Positions 26,201 to 39,960 of a stretch of 64,000 nucleotides of DNA are shown piece after piece. The notes under the pieces were generated by a model. It searched no databases and was not told the DNA's origin. It saw only the letters and a list, made by a program, of their open reading frames with translations. The position numbers and the translations under genes are program-made. The first letter of the stretch is position 1; each line of letters starts with the position of its first letter. The stretch comes from Zonotrichia leucophrys gambelii (Eukaryota; Chordata; Aves; Passeriformes; Passerellidae), in NCBI RefSeq assembly GCF_028769735.1, contig NC_088171.1, positions 68,837,216 to 68,901,215 on the forward strand. The letters run 5' to 3'.

Positions 26201-26532
26201 CTTTAACATGAGTGGTGCTTGGTTTACAAAGTTCAGAGCAGAAATATCCAGCCTAGGGATGTAAATTCTGCTATTTTGTTCTGCTCCGGGAGAGCTGAGG
26301 CCATTCTATTCACTTTTCTAACTTCCTGAGTAAGCGTGGGGAGCTCACAGCACAGACAACAGCTTGCTGTAAGACAAATAGGCAGGAGAGCAGCTGGGGC
26401 CTGCTGACTCAGCTGTAGCAGCTCCAGTGCTTCCTCACATCCTGCTGCTTTGCATCCTCAGTGCTGGTGTCACAGCTTTCAGTCATGGGCATGTCACCTC
26501 CTGCAGTCATGAAAGGCAGAAAGAGAGGTGAA
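26201..26532. other. Non-coding, GC-richer segment
   Basis: Moderately GC-rich sequence between the CR1 copy and the CA microsatellite, with no recognisable gene. The 150-codon frame that starts at 26461 runs straight through the microsatellite as His-Thr repeats and looks like chance. Confidence 0.5.
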
Positions 26533-26566
26533 CACACACACACACACACACGGACACACACATGCA
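26533..26566. repeat. (AC)n microsatellite
   Basis: Eleven AC units, a GG interruption at 26555-26556, then further ACs and a short ACATGCAT end. It is a simple dinucleotide repeat and likely polymorphic. Confidence 0.97.
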
Positions 26567-29500
26567 TTTGTAAGGCCACAGCAGCAAGTGCAGGCTGGCC
26601 CCTGCACAGCAGCAGTGCCCTCATGGCTCACACAGCTGCTCTGCATCCAAGGAGGGATGTCCCTGGCACTGTCATGGCAGATGTCAGACACGGCAATTTA
26701 GGGGTCAGAGTGCCAGCGCAGCCCCAGCCAGGAGGTCATGAAAAAAAAGGCACAAAGCAAGGCTGCATCTGTTCTGAAACAAAGGACATCTGTCCCTGGC
26801 CCGAGCAGCTTTCTGGCATGATTTCACAAGGACAAAGGCTCAGGTTGACTGATACAAGGCTGGTAGTCAATAAAACAAGCCGTAAGGTCTTGGGCTGTCC
26901 AAATGTGTGCTGACAGTGAAACGGCACTCTGGCAGGAGCGAGGTTTTATTCTTGCATCTAAAGAAGTGGGTAGCACAAGATGGGAATCATCCTGCGCATT
27001 GCCTTTAACGACACATCTGGCCATGTGTTAGGATCTTTTGCTCTATTTAAAACCTGCACTACTCTCAGATTGTAGACAACAGATGTTCTATTCAAGTAGT
27101 TTTGTGTGTGACATACTCATAGTAGGAAAAGTTCTTTTGCTTCTTTAGAATTTGGGTTCATCCATTCCTTTCTCCAGGTTGTTAAATTTTACTTATAGTC
27201 ACCACTTATGTATTGAAAAGCTGTAAACCACAGATGTGCATCTCCCTTCTGCATGAATGTGAGTCTTATAAGAGAAAATCTTTTAGAAAGGACAAACTTC
27301 AATAAAGTGTTCAGGAAAGAGGCTGACCACAGCAAATTCTATTAACTTGTTTAGCATCATTGTTAAATAATAAGCTGTGCCTCCTTCCATTTTCTGCTGG
27401 TGCCAGTAGCTGCTGTAATGCTTTTTAGCTGGAGAGAATCACAACACAAAATCTTGTAGCTGAGTGTGAATATACATGTGCACACCAGTACAATGCAGTG
27501 GAGATTTAGTAGAACAATATCACAAAACCAGAACAATCTCAGACTGCATTAACAAGATGAGTGTATTTAGTTGTTATATACTGAAAAACAGAAGAAGATG
27601 ACCACTAACATTTTATGAGCTTGTAACTTTTCCCTATGTATTCCTTTTTATGTTCAGCCCAAGCTACTGCATGCCTGTCTGTGAGGGTGTGGGGAACAGC
27701 CAGCAAAATCTTTGCAGCTGAGCTGCTGCACAACAAATGCACGAGAAATCTGTAATACACTTAGGCATTTAAGAAAACCTCAAATCTATGGATAATTTTT
27801 ACATGGTACTTCTTAATTACATGCTGGCTCCACTGTGCTTACACATGCTTGATAGCGTATAGACAGAACATGGAAAAATTTTAGCCTGGTTTATAAAACT
27901 CTGGGGATGGTGTACTCACTGTCCTGCAGGTAAAAGCCTCTGACTTTCCATCTCATAGTGGTAGTTGTTGAAACTGATGGCTTTGCCTGGCTGTTAAGGA
28001 GCTGCTTTTCTTACTGCATCTTTGAAGAAAAAAGAAAATAGAGTATATTCCAGGGAATGAAGACCAGATGTTTGTACCCTTACTCTGCTCATTGAGTGGG
28101 AAATATGACTGAGAAAAAAGGGAAAAAATTCAGAACTGAAACATTTTGCTAGATGCTTGAAACTTTACACCTGCTGCTGCATCTGCTACATCTGCAGTTT
28201 CAACAGGGTGGCGTTAGGCCTAAAATTCACGCTGGCGTTGAGATGAGGTCTGTATATCACAAAATACAGAGGTAAAATAAAGAAGATAGAAATTATTCTT
28301 GTGCATACAGGGGTATCCAGATAGAATTTCAAATGTCCAGTAATGGTATGAGAAACTGCAATGAGAGAATAGTTACAAAAATATTTAATTTTCAACTAGT
28401 AATTGAAGATTTTCCTCTACAGAACAAATTTGTTACATGCTGTTGTTTGATGGCTTTTGAAAAGTCAAATTTTGCCCAGTTCCTGGCCAGCTCTGGCTAG
28501 AGGCATGGCCCCCAGCCAGCACATGCTGAGCATAGGAGAAGGCAGAGCCCTTCTCCAGATCAAGTTTTCATCTGAACCCACTCTCACTGGCAAAGGGTGA
28601 ACTCCTTGAATGCTCTTACTGGCTCCTGCTTGGGAAGCTGCTCTTGAATTTAATTCAAGGCCTCCACAGATGTCAATATGCTTTGCCATTAGATCAGATA
28701 AAAATATCAATTTGGGCATAAAGCCATCAATTTTGTCCTAAAGTAGCTTTTTGAAAGTTTGGGGACCTGGGAAGAAAGTTTGAAACAACTATGGATGCTC
28801 TTGAATCTAGTGCCACCTTCATCACCATCAGTCTCAATTTTGTTTTGTTCTTCAGTAGTTATAATGAAGAACCAGACCTGGGAACTTAGTTGTGTCAAAA
28901 TTATCCTGATTTAATACCTGGAACAAAGTTTTACTACCTGAGGTTTGTTCAAAGTTCATGAGTTTCTAATCAATAAGTGTCCTGGCACCACTGAAGGAGT
29001 GGTGAAGTAGTGGAATTGAATAGCTGTGAAGGGTACGGAAGCTGATGGAGCTTCACATGAGCACTGCCACTAAAGGAGATGTGCAGGAGCCATGGTCTGG
29101 GTGAATTGCAGATGTAATGTATGATGCAGAGGCAAGTAAAAAAATGTATTCTTGGATTACCATTAATTAAGAAATGCAGTGATAGGGCTCAAGCTTCTGC
29201 TACAGACCTGAGCAAATTATTCTGCTGGAGATTTTTCATTCTCCAAATTCCTCAAACGCTCCAGTAGTTATATATAGCCAAAGTTTTGGAAGGCTGCCAT
29301 TTATGAGGAAAAGTACAGTATTTAGCACACACTGCTGCTATGACTGGTACTCAGAGAAACTAATAATACACAAAGTTGAAAAGATGTTGTATTTATAGGT
29401 AACAAATTCTTTAAGAAATCATCACTATCAAGTGTTCACTCAAAAGGATGACCTTATGTTTATTTTGTCAGCAAGATAAGAAAAGCTGGCCTCGATTTTT

Positions 29501-32008
29501 TTCTGGTTTTGTACTGTGACTTGGCTACTCTCTCCAGCTATCTGAAACAAAATGAGAGGCATTGTTTATTTACTGGTTTGAAGCCAGCTTCTTGCACTGA
29601 ACTTTCCTAAATCTTGTGTTGTAAGGATCAGTACTTTGCAATGTGTATTTTAGCCTATTGACACGTATTTTGGATTGTTGCTTCAAAAAAAAGTGTTTTA
29701 AGTAATCACAGTAATGACTGAGAAAGATTAAGAATGGTTCATCTCTTGCAAAATGTCATTCCCACTCTTTTTAGTTAGCCTTAGCCCTCAGCCAAGATTT
29801 GTGTCCAAGTTATATACCACGCCCCAAAGAAATACGAAAGTTTTCATAAGAGGAAAAGAATGCTTTGGGATCGCCAGAATAAAAGCTTCCAAAAATATCT
29901 TGCCATTGAGTCATAAACAAAGACATTCTGTAATGGAAGGATAAAAGTCATTGGGATTAGTACCAGATCTTGCATGTTTGTAACTGTTAGGACTTCTCCA
30001 GTCCTGCAGTGGAGGTGAATAAATGCTCCAGATGTGAACCATGGGCATGCTGAATCCAGAGATGTCCAGGTTTAGCCTTGGCCCTGCTCCTTGTTGCTCT
30101 CCTCTGTCTGTCCAGGCTCTATAGCCAAATATGTCAGTTCCCTGAATTGACACTGGGATCTGAAAGGCCCTGCTGGCTCCTGTAAAATCCTGTGCCCTAA
30201 AATAGTGTCAGGATGAAGCAGTATGGAAAAGGGATTGTTTATTAATGATACAAGTAGCAAACAGAACCCACTGTTCTCCACAGGATTTAGCATTTGAGTT
30301 ATTTAAACAGCCTCTGGGTTGTCTACTGTGATCAGAGAGTTCTCCTTTGCACTGGATGAAGAAATTTGCTGTTCTCACTCATTTCTTGACAGTTTATTGG
30401 TAGTATATTGAGCCATTTATCTTCTGGTGGAAAGTCTGAAAATGAACACTGGAAATTCTTAAATAAAACATTGCCATTTAAAAAATTTGAGTGCACTGTC
30501 CCTCTACCCTAAATCCTTCATCACTTATAGTTGCAGATGGATGGTAGTCAAAACCACACTCTTCTTGTGTTCGTGTTTTGTCTTTAATAGATCTTTCTCT
30601 CTGCATTTTATTCCTTGGAAACTTTCCTGATGGATATGAAAGAAATTTGAAAACTGCAGGGTTTTATTTATTTGTTTACCTACTTACTTTGCCATTAAGC
30701 TCCAGGAATGATTATTTACTTTCCTCTGAGACGTTGTTCATTGTGTAACATTAATTATCCATGGATGTAGAGACTGCAAACCCTCTAGTGGCACAGTGGC
30801 CCCTGTGGTAAATGGTGAAGCCTCATCATAGTACACATTAGCAACTTAAGAACTTGTCAGCCTCCATTAAACCTCCCCATTATTCAGGATTTCTGAGTAA
30901 CCTATAAATACTTGCTCTGGTACAAAAGAGCTCAGCTGAAGAGCTCCTATTTTTAGCTGGAGGTTAGGTTTGGTTGTTTGTTGTTTCAGTTTTCATCTCC
31001 TTTTAAATAGATGCTGTCAAGGTTAATGGAACCATAATTTGACCTTGCTTTTTAATACTGTGCCTGTTTGCCCTGTGTGTGTATTTTTGTATATGTGACC
31101 GTTCTCCTGACAAATGTGTCGCAACATGTCACTGCAAAAGATGGAGACAGGACAATAAAATTAATTGGCAGCTTGGACAAGACTGAATTCAGTAGTAGTC
31201 AGGCACAGCCTATCTTCTGTCGCTAGGTTTTGAACCTTTGCTAAAAAAAAAGGTCCTGTAATTAATCCTCAATGCCTCTCTTAGGGCTTAATCATGCGGT
31301 GGGATGTGCCTACCCTGCCCTGAATGCTCAGTGAATGGAGTCATCCTCTCCTGCCCTGGCCCAACGAGGCACTTCAGCATGCTGGATGGCTCCTGTGACA
31401 CATAGCTCTGATGGGTTTGACATTTATTAAACAGCATTAGAAGTTCTCCTAATGAACACAGTGGTGGGATTTTCTTCCTGACTGTGCATAGTGCAGCAAG
31501 CCTCCTAATGGAAGCAGTCAGAATTATCATCAGTCATGGTAAACCTAACTGAGGTCCACTGACCTTATCAGGGGATTGGAGCAATTTGGAGGACTTTGGA
31601 GGGCAAATCATGTCTCACAAAACTCCTCTGGTGTAGAATACTGCACATTTTGATTGGTTTATTGATGCTCATCTGCATAGCTGGCATTGTGTAGATACAT
31701 AAAAGCACAAGGAAGGGAATGCCTCTTTGGGCTGTGCTCATCTGTCTCTAAATTGGGAAACAGAGTAAAGCGCAGACTTTTAGTTATCAAGCTTTGCATT
31801 GTCCATGTTACATTCTACAGTATTTTATAAATACCTACTTAATCTTGTATTGAAAAAAAAATACTGCTAAGTTTTGCCCTTGGGATATGAGAATATTGTG
31901 AATTAAGGTCACAGTTCATTCTAGATTTGGGTCATTTGGCATTTAGAGTAGAATAAAATCTTTGTTGACTCTTACAATTTCAGTGTACATAACACACCAG
32001 GGACATGT
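26567..32008. other. Non-coding, nothing identified
   Basis: GC-richer until about 26,830, then ordinary AT-leaning DNA. Open frames do not exceed about 85 codons beyond 26,913. There is no recognised repeat. The 29,940-30,300 segment is slightly richer in GC and carries a TTTATTAATGATA stretch near 30,238 that might come from an old LTR, but no boundaries or family are visible. Confidence 0.5.
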
Positions 32009-32222
32009 CTGGGTTCTGGGTTGCCCTTGGGGGATTCCAGTTATCCCTGGCTGCCTCAGCACAGTTCTGGGTTGTCCTCATTTGGGGTTCATTTGCTTCC
32101 AGTTGCCCCTAAATGCTCCTAGAGGTGCTCCAAGGGTTCCCAGTTACTCAGTTTCTGCCCTAAAAGGGTTCTTGGTTGCCCTTAGGGGTTTTCAGTTGCC
32201 TCCAGCAGAGTTCTGGGTTGTT
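32009..32222 (+). repeat. Degenerate minisatellite, unit about 45-56 bp
   Basis: The phrase TTCTGGGTTG or TTCTTGGTTGCCCTT recurs at about 32012, 32065, 32169 and 32211, each followed by a T/G-rich 'ggggttt..cagttgcc' half. A weaker copy lies near 32130-32160 (GGGTTCCCAGTTACTC). This gives roughly four imperfect tandem units. The 95-codon frame across it (31962-32249) is explained by the repeat and is not a gene. Confidence 0.75.
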
Positions 32223-32257
32223 ACCATGCTGCAACTTGGAAAATTTTGACTTTGTAT

Positions 32258-32445
32258 AAGGAAATTTTTCTGCTGTGAAGGTGGACAAACACTGTAATGT
32301 GTTCCTAGAGAAACTGCACAGTCTACCCTTGGGGATCTTCAAACCACAGCTGCACAAGCCCCTGAGGAACTTGCTTTAACTACATCTGCTTTGAGCAGGA
32401 GGTTGGACTGGAGGACTCTAGAAGTCCTTTTCCAACTGGAATCAG
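32258..32445 (+). mobile_element. CR1 LINE 3' end, diverged subfamily
   Basis: On the + strand, 'ggaaatttttctgctgtgaa' is followed by 'ggtggacaaacactgtaatg', 'cttggggatcttcaaaccac', 'tgctttgagcaggaggttgg' and 'agaagtccttttccaactgg'. This is the CR1 3' untranslated pattern of the subfamily whose copies read 'gagcaggggggttggactag' near the end. It is diverged from consensus and 5'-truncated. It begins about 35 bases after the minisatellite. Confidence 0.88.
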
Positions 32446-35400
32446 TGCATGCTGATTTTGAAGGAAAGAAGTTATTATGTTTATTTCAGTAATTTAATGG
32501 GACACCCTAGATCTTGTGATTGCAGTTAAAAATAGAGTTTGGAGTTTTCCCAACCTCCAATCAATCACATCTGTGTTTCCAACTTCTCTTGCACAATAGG
32601 AGAGCAGTTGCTTTATTGGTATTATTTTAGCTGGTACCTGGCTGTGAGAGGTAATTGCAACTTAGGTCATGGCCAAATTTGACCTTAGAAAATCTTCTTT
32701 TAAGTTCTTCTACCCTTGTTATTCCAAAGGAGCCAGTTCATCACAGACTTGCTGGAGTTCTGCAACTCCACTCTTAACTGTGAAATTGTATCAGTGTATT
32801 TGACTGGAGCACAGGATATGTGTAGTGAGCCCAGAAAATGCCAGACACTTGCAAAATAGCATGCTATTAAAACCATATGTATAGCAGCTTTTCAGTGACG
32901 ATTTGATTTGACTTTGTAATTTTGTTAAAAGGACGTAGGCTGGGTCCATATCACTTTATTAAACGTGCCTGGGAATGGTCCCAGGCAGTGAGGCCAGCTG
33001 GCATGGAACAGCCTGCATCTACACTGGTGGACTGGCTTGGCCTGTGCTAGGTGGCTGCAAGCAAATTGCTGCTTGGGTGGGGTTCCTGGCAGAATCCCGC
33101 TACCAAAACAGGTCCAGAAGCTGCTTGGGAAAGTTGGAGCAGGCTACGTTCATGCCAAGGAACTCTCTCACAGTTTATTAGCATAGGTAACAGTGTTGGA
33201 GCACATAGACTCATTGTGGGCATGCTTGAATTTACTTTGTACTCAAAGGCAGATGAGCCTTTGTGCTGCAAACTGTTTGTGTATTTCAGATAGCTCCAAA
33301 GGAAAAGACCTAGAAACAAACACTTCTTGTTGCTGTTGTCATGTGAACCAAACTAAGCATGACTCACAGACCTTAGAAAGGCTGAAAAGTACAAAAGTAA
33401 AACCCATGGATGTTGCTCATCCTTCCAGTGTGTGAGTAGGGCAGTAACATGTGTGCATGCATCTAACCTACAAACTATGTAAAATGGGAATTAACCTGCT
33501 CCAGTGAGAACATGAACTATTCTTAAGGACTGCAGAACAGTCAGAAATTCTGCTTGAGGTGGCCATGAGGCATTTTTTTTGTTCTGAACTTTATTTTTGT
33601 TACAAATAGGGAAGAATTCCCTCTGTTTCTGATGGCTTCCAAAAACAGCCCACAGAGAAGATCTGGCCAATAGTCAGAGGATGTTGCTGACACTGTAGTG
33701 TAAAGGACAAAAATTAGATGACAGTGGAAATCTCTTGGCTTTCCCCTCTTCCAGCTTGGAGAATACATCCATGCAAAACAGAATGTCATCAGGAGATCAT
33801 AAGCTTTTTTTCTGGAAGACTCCTAATATGGCAAATTGATAATATCTGCTGTGGTTGCATTGCCCTACCTTCAGAACTGAAGGAATCCTTCCTGAGGCTG
33901 TGGAAACAAAGTCACTGAAATGGTTGCCAAGTAGAGCCATTTTGCTCTTCGTTATGAGGTTATTTCTGGACCTAGAAAATATGTCCATGGTCTTTCATGA
34001 GCTGTCTTTGAGAGTTTCTGTGCATATCCAAGGATGCTTGAAGCGAGGACTACACAAACTTTGCTCCAGGGAAACACTCTGTGGCCAAAAAGCTACAAAA
34101 ATTAGTTTTGGCTGCTTTTAGGGTTTGCATCAAGGCAAATGTGGGATGCATCCTGGGCAGTAGCAAACACAATGTAGGATGCACAAGGTCAGTGGCTGCA
34201 AGGATGCACAGCCTGATGTTTGGCAGGCCACACACCATTCTCTGGTCCTGCCTAAAGAAGGGAAATTCTATGGACCTGCAAAGGTTCATTGGCTCTGAAA
34301 CATGAAAATAACTCCTCTGGAGCTGTGTTTCTGCCTGCAGAAATCAGTGCATAGCTTTCAGTTGAGATCTCCATCTTTGCCTCAAGCCCTTAATCCCGGG
34401 TTCAGGGACAGAAGCAGTGATACCACAACACAATGGAAATCACCTGAACCTTACAATTTTTTTTCTATCAACCTCTTTTTGAGACTGGTATCAGATTATG
34501 ATACAGTTATACAAGATATAACTTGGACAGAAGAGCCACATAGTGCTGTTCTGAAAGCCTTTTTCCATAGGCATAGAGTGAGTTTAGTTACAATGTATGC
34601 TGTAAATCTCATTGTGGTTTTCTTTACAAGTTTTAAGCTGCTCTTCAGATGTGATTCTTTTTCTTTCTGTTTTGCAGTAGTTGATTTTAATTCCAACACC
34701 ATATGTAATTGTGACCACTGTCTCTGCAGAAAGGTGAATTGAAGCCGGCAGATGCAGAAAAAGGCAGTGAGAAAGATCAGCAGATCCTGGTGGGATCCTG
34801 TTTTACAGTAAGAACTTGAAGAGGATGATTTGTTTAACCTTGCAAAACAAAAGCAGAAATGGGATATGTTTGCTGTCTGGAAATGTGAGGTGTGTAAATA
34901 CCAGAGAAGAGAAAAGGAGCCATGGATGCCTTAGAATACAAATGACCAGGAATAAATTTAAGCAAGAAATTATTAAATGGATTTTAGTTATTTGAACAGT
35001 AGCTTCACAAATGGGATTCATGACTGCTTTTAAGATGGATCTTGCTGAGATGATGAATGGAAAAGGATGGTGTGGGCAAGTGTATTACCAGTGGCCTGGC
35101 CTGAACATCCTGGTAGGTGCCTGCTTGTTCTGTCTTCCTGACATTACTGTGCTGAAAATTTGTCTTGGAGTGGCAGTGAGATAGACATCCAGCAGATTTC
35201 TTCCTTCTTCATCCGGAGTATCTCTTCCTAATTTTAAATTCTCTTTTGATATGTGTTGCAACACTTCCTGGTTTGAATGTTTGCCTTAGGGAAAATATCC
35301 TAATACTTCTAGAGATGGGCCTGATATGTTTTGAGCAGGTTCCACATACCTGCTCCAGGGCAAGAAAATCAACAAGAACAAGCTGGGAAGAATTTATTTT

Positions 35401-38400
35401 TTTGGCCCTGGCCCAACTTAGTCATCCCAATGAAGTCAGATCCAGGACTTGCATCTCATAAAGATTTTTGGGGGAGAGAAACCCACAAAACTTTTCAATT
35501 CATATTGCTTGGGTTAGATTTGAAGAAGCAGAGAATCTGCTCTCCCAAGGTGCTGGGTCCAATTGTAAAAGAGAACAGATTTCTTCAGAATGTGAAGAAT
35601 TCATGGATATTTGAACAGATATTCCTACCTGCTCTAATGCTGATATTTCCCTGCCAGGCTTTTAGCAAGCAGAATTGCTAGAGGCAGTGGCATCTTCATG
35701 AGAGCAGCTCCTCTGTATATCTGAAGGCTTCTACCCAAGCAAAGTCTGAGATGGCTTTTTCCCCTCATATTATGCCATACTGGTGAATTTTCAACCTCAT
35801 ATGAGGCTAAAGCAGATTATTTAGTATTGTGGAAGTAAAACAAAGCTGAAAGAGTAGGTTGACACAGGCTGAAAGAAATGAAAATAGAAGATATATAGTA
35901 CACTGGAGACTTAGGCTGCCCTGAAAGCCAAAATAATTTGATCCAGTAAGGGACAGTCCAATCCCTTGATGTTCCCAGAAGCTGTGGGAAGAGCAGAGCT
36001 CCTAGAGCAGAGTCAAGGTTCATTAAAGTTGGTGAGAAAATTGGCTCAATCACACCCAGAGGGTGTCAGTGCCACAGTTTGGCAGAAAAACTGACTTAAA
36101 AGAAAAACTGTTCTCTACCTTTCTGTAGAGAATGGGGCTGGTCTAACTCACTAGTAATGACCAAGCCATGGGCAGCTGAGGCGCTAGAGAGAGACCTGTA
36201 TGACAGATCCCCTGAGCTATGGGGGGCTGGAAGGGAAAAAGAAATGCCTTAGAACACCCAGGGGCAAAATTAATGAAGAAAGAGCCCTCAATGGTAAATT
36301 AATCCAAATTGTAGAGAACTTTTACTCTTTTTTTTTCTTGCTTCTTTTTTATTTTGATATAAATATCTCTTTTTCTTTTAACTACTTCAAGGAGAGTTCT
36401 TTGCTAGCAGACATATATTAGAGATACTCTGACACCAATCCCATTTTGTTCCAGAGCCTGTAGCAATGGGCAACAGAGCTGGAATCATGGATGAGTTAAC
36501 AATCTCCAGGGTGACTTGAAGGTATTCAAAAGGAAATTTGCACCTCAGGCACATGCAGAGCTACTCTGCACATGCTCCCACTGTGACAATTCTGCTGTAC
36601 AAATAAAGGCCTGCCAGTCTGAGAATTATTTTCTTGGTTGCACATATCATAAATGTGCTATGGGTCAGCTAATCCAGTTTGGCAACCCAGACACTGGTAA
36701 GAGAACAGAGATTCAGAAGAGATTGTGTTGAGACATCCAGAGGTGAATTCTCCAGAAGATACAGTGATCAGATGAATCTGCAGTGCCCCAAGGCACCAGT
36801 ATTGGCTCTCCATGTAATGTCCTCAGTAAAACCTTCATGTTGTAAATGAGTTGGAGGTTATTTGTAGCATGGGACAGCTCAGAGCTCCCAGCTTGCCCCA
36901 AATGTGTAGTAACCTCATATCTGTGCTCGTATGCACTCTGTCGATAGAGTCAGTCAAGTAGAATAGTCAGGCTAAATCTCTCTCACAGGACTAAATGATT
37001 CTTGGTTTGGAGTGCAGTTTCCTATGTGGTTGGTAAGAAGCTTGGCCCTGAATTACACTTCTTTCCTTGCTTGTTTGCTTCCTTGCAATATTATTTGCAC
37101 ACGTTTTTGTAGTGTGTCAAAACTCCATGATGCCTCTTCCTGCCCCTGGTGCTTAGATAACACAGTTTTGTGTGTAGTTCATCCAATCCAATTTACCTTT
37201 TCAATTGAATATACATCATATGATAAGAAAATGCAGCCCTTTCATTCTACTCATGTTTTTAGTGCAGACTTCTTGGCCATGTTGGCATTAATAGCTATTC
37301 TTGCCCCTGTCTTTTTTTAAAATAGAGATAAAGTAGACAAAGGTTCTACTTCACAGGATTTGGGATTGTTTGAAGGTTAATTAATTAATGTTTGTTAAGT
37401 ATTAATGGGAAGATGCGTGGGGATTATTCTGTTCCAAGTGAGTTATTTGAATGAATACCTACAGCAGCCCAACACGAAGCAATCAGAGGAACTTTATTCC
37501 TCTGGCTAGCATTCAGTCAAACCAGCTTAGAACCCTCTCATGCCAACTTCAGTATAAGGCTTTGAAGAATATATGAAACTGGTTGGTGACATAAGCTTGG
37601 CCCACTGCAGGAAGCAAAGCATGCATTGCTAACTCCTGCTAAATAAAGCAGATGACTTTTCTTTTTTCCTTTGTAAAGAGCAGATTCCCTTGTGGAAAAT
37701 TAAAAAAGGGACCAACAAAACACCAAGGTAACCGATCTCATTCCAGCACTTTCAGGTTCTGTTTTTATTGCTCTTGGGTCCTTCCTGCTTCCAATTATTT
37801 ATGGAAGCTGTGAGTCACATGGTGGAGCTGGAATGATACAGGACTTTAAGTGAGGAGAAACAGGAAAAGAAGGGCCTGGCGGTTCAGGCAAATTACATCA
37901 GTGCTTCGGCATCTCATCCCAGGCCTTGGAAAATGCCATGTCTCCATGAGAAGGACTGCAGAGTGATGCTCAGAAGCAGGAGTGCTTTGGTTTCTTGGCC
38001 AGCACGCACAATAACACTAGACATAGTCTCTTAAGATTTATGGGTAACAAAAAGTCAAGTGGGAGATATGGGTGTGCCAACTGTAGCAAGGAAAACACCT
38101 TATAGTAGCGAAGAAAAATTTCATCCAGAAGGGTGATTGTGCATCTACAGAAAGTACAGAAACTGTGAGGAGTGTCTAATTTTCTTTGCATTTCTTATTT
38201 GACTGTCAGCGCAGGTTTGCTCAGCTGGATTTTCTTTTTTTCCTTCTTAAGAATAGGAATTATACCTGTGTGATAATTCATGTGAACTCTGCAAGCACAA
38301 AGCTAGCAAAGAATTTATCTGTCTCCTGGGATAATGAAAAGGAAGCTGCCAGGCACTCATCACAACCTGATATGCTTTAGCCATGGGTCCTTGAGACTGT

Positions 38401-38929
38401 GGTTTTGGTACCTGGGGAGAGATTAGCTGAAAAATTTTGAGATGCTAAGGCAGCATGTTTGCATTGACATATTTCCTTTTTAAAGTAGAGCTTTGGCTTA
38501 AGGACCACTCAGTGCAAAGCTGATAAGGGTCTCTGAAATGCAGCACATTGCTATAGCTCAGGAGACAGTGCCAAAGACAATGGTTGTCCCTTTAGCTACT
38601 ACAATGTAAGAATAAAATAAAAACCAGTGGCAGTGACTGGAAAGAAGCATGTCTCAATGTAAAAGTGATGGAAGTACGCCTGTGAGGAAAAAAATCAAGT
38701 ATGTGGTGAATCCAAACTTGGTTTTTAAACTTGATTTGTACTGTTTCCTCTGTCCATTGTATCCACTTTTAAGTAATGTACATACTTAATGTTAGTAATG
38801 ACATTTTACTGACATAATATAGTGATCTTAAAAGTCACACCTTGTGGCAAACTGGTAAAAAAACCCAAACAATTCAACATCAATAGGCTTGAAATATTAA
38901 AAAATCATTGACAGAATGACATTTTTGCT
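32446..38929. other. Non-coding, nothing identified
   Basis: No gene or repeat family is recognised. The longest open frame is 146 codons on the + strand (34302-34742), with no recognisable product. A cluster of GGATGCA-type words lies at 34029-34205 and a short inverted repeat at 35333-35355. TTAATTAATTAATG near 37,378 is AT-rich and of a kind seen in homeodomain-site clusters, but this is not evidence of function. Confidence 0.5.
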
Positions 38930-39960
38930 GTTTGCTGCATTATGGCCTTCCTGCTGAAAGGACTGAAAAAGCCCAGCTGTAGTCTCTGCAGCAGGACCCA
39001 GGTGTTCAGCTCCAGTCTGGAGACAAAGCATGGACCTTGTGCCAGTGCTGGGCAGAGGGGCTGTGTGCTCCCAGGGCTGCTGCTGCCACCAGGGCTGCTG
39101 GAATGCCTGTCCCTCTTTCAGCTTTTCTATAATGCTCTGGAGGATCGTGGTGTAGGAAAGCTGCAGAAGAAGGAGGTGGAGGCAGTTAGACTGCTCCTCT
39201 GGCATGTGATTTCTCCCAAACTGTGCTCATTTGCAATAGGCACAAGCAGTGCTGGGAGCGAAGCAGCAGCAGGGCCAGGCAGGTCAGTGCAATGTCACCA
39301 GCAGAGCCCTGGGACTGAGCCAGGAGAAGGGTGAGAAAGTGGAAGCAGGCAGTGGCAATCACAGCACAGGTGAAAAAAGCTCAGCAGCAGGAAGATGCCA
39401 GTGGCCCAGCCTGCTGGGAGATGCATGTTTTGGGGTGAGGCTGTCACAGCTGGTAGATGGCACACAGCAGCCGCGGTTTGCTAAAGTGAGCGGCCCTGGC
39501 CGCTGTGGTGGGCAGCAGGCTCTGGTCACTGCCTGCAAAAGCTGCTTGAAGAAGCTGGTTGGTGCTGAGCACCCTTCTGCAGGCGCTCTCACAGAAGGAA
39601 ACCCCGATGGGGAAGTCACTGTTCTCCCCCTTTGCCTCCCACACTGCCCTCACAGACCAACACTGGTTCACAGAGGAGCTTTTTGCCAGGTACCATAGAT
39701 GGTGTATTCAAAGCCACAGCCAAGGGAGCCTCTCAGCTCAGTGCCAGCCAGCAGCCCCAGGCACTGCATTTCCTTTTTTCACCCTCAAGATGTGGTTCAG
39801 CAAGAGAAAAAGTGTGGCACAAAGAGGATAATGAATGTCATTTCTTTTGGAGGAGAGGTGACAATCCCCATGAATCCCTTTCCTGCTAGCAGCTCCAGTG
39901 CCACTGCAACAGGCATGGCTGGCAAGGGAATGAAAATAAACTCATGAAGTGCTGGGAGGA
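38930..39960. other. GC-rich, ORF-dense patch; possible exon or lncRNA, unproven
   Basis: About 1 kb clearly richer in GC than its surroundings, with CAG/CTG-rich words and several long open frames: 130 codons (38942-39334) and 149 codons (39249-39698) on the + strand, and 102 (38897-39205) and 86 (39359-39619) codons on the - strand. The products have no motif that I recognise. CpGs are few (for example near 39258, 39473, 39491 and 39581), so this is not a clear CpG island. High GC alone lengthens frames by removing stops. It could be a decayed exon, a non-coding transcript or simply a compositional fluctuation. Confidence 0.3.

Noticed and set aside
26461..26913. 150-codon open frame on the + strand
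   Set aside because: It reads through the AC microsatellite as alternating His-Thr and shows no other protein character.
31962..32249. 95-codon open frame on the + strand
   Set aside because: It is explained by the degenerate minisatellite; the apparent protein repeats are the DNA repeats.
34302..34742. 146-codon + strand open frame
   Set aside because: No domain recognised and composition typical of AT-rich non-coding DNA.
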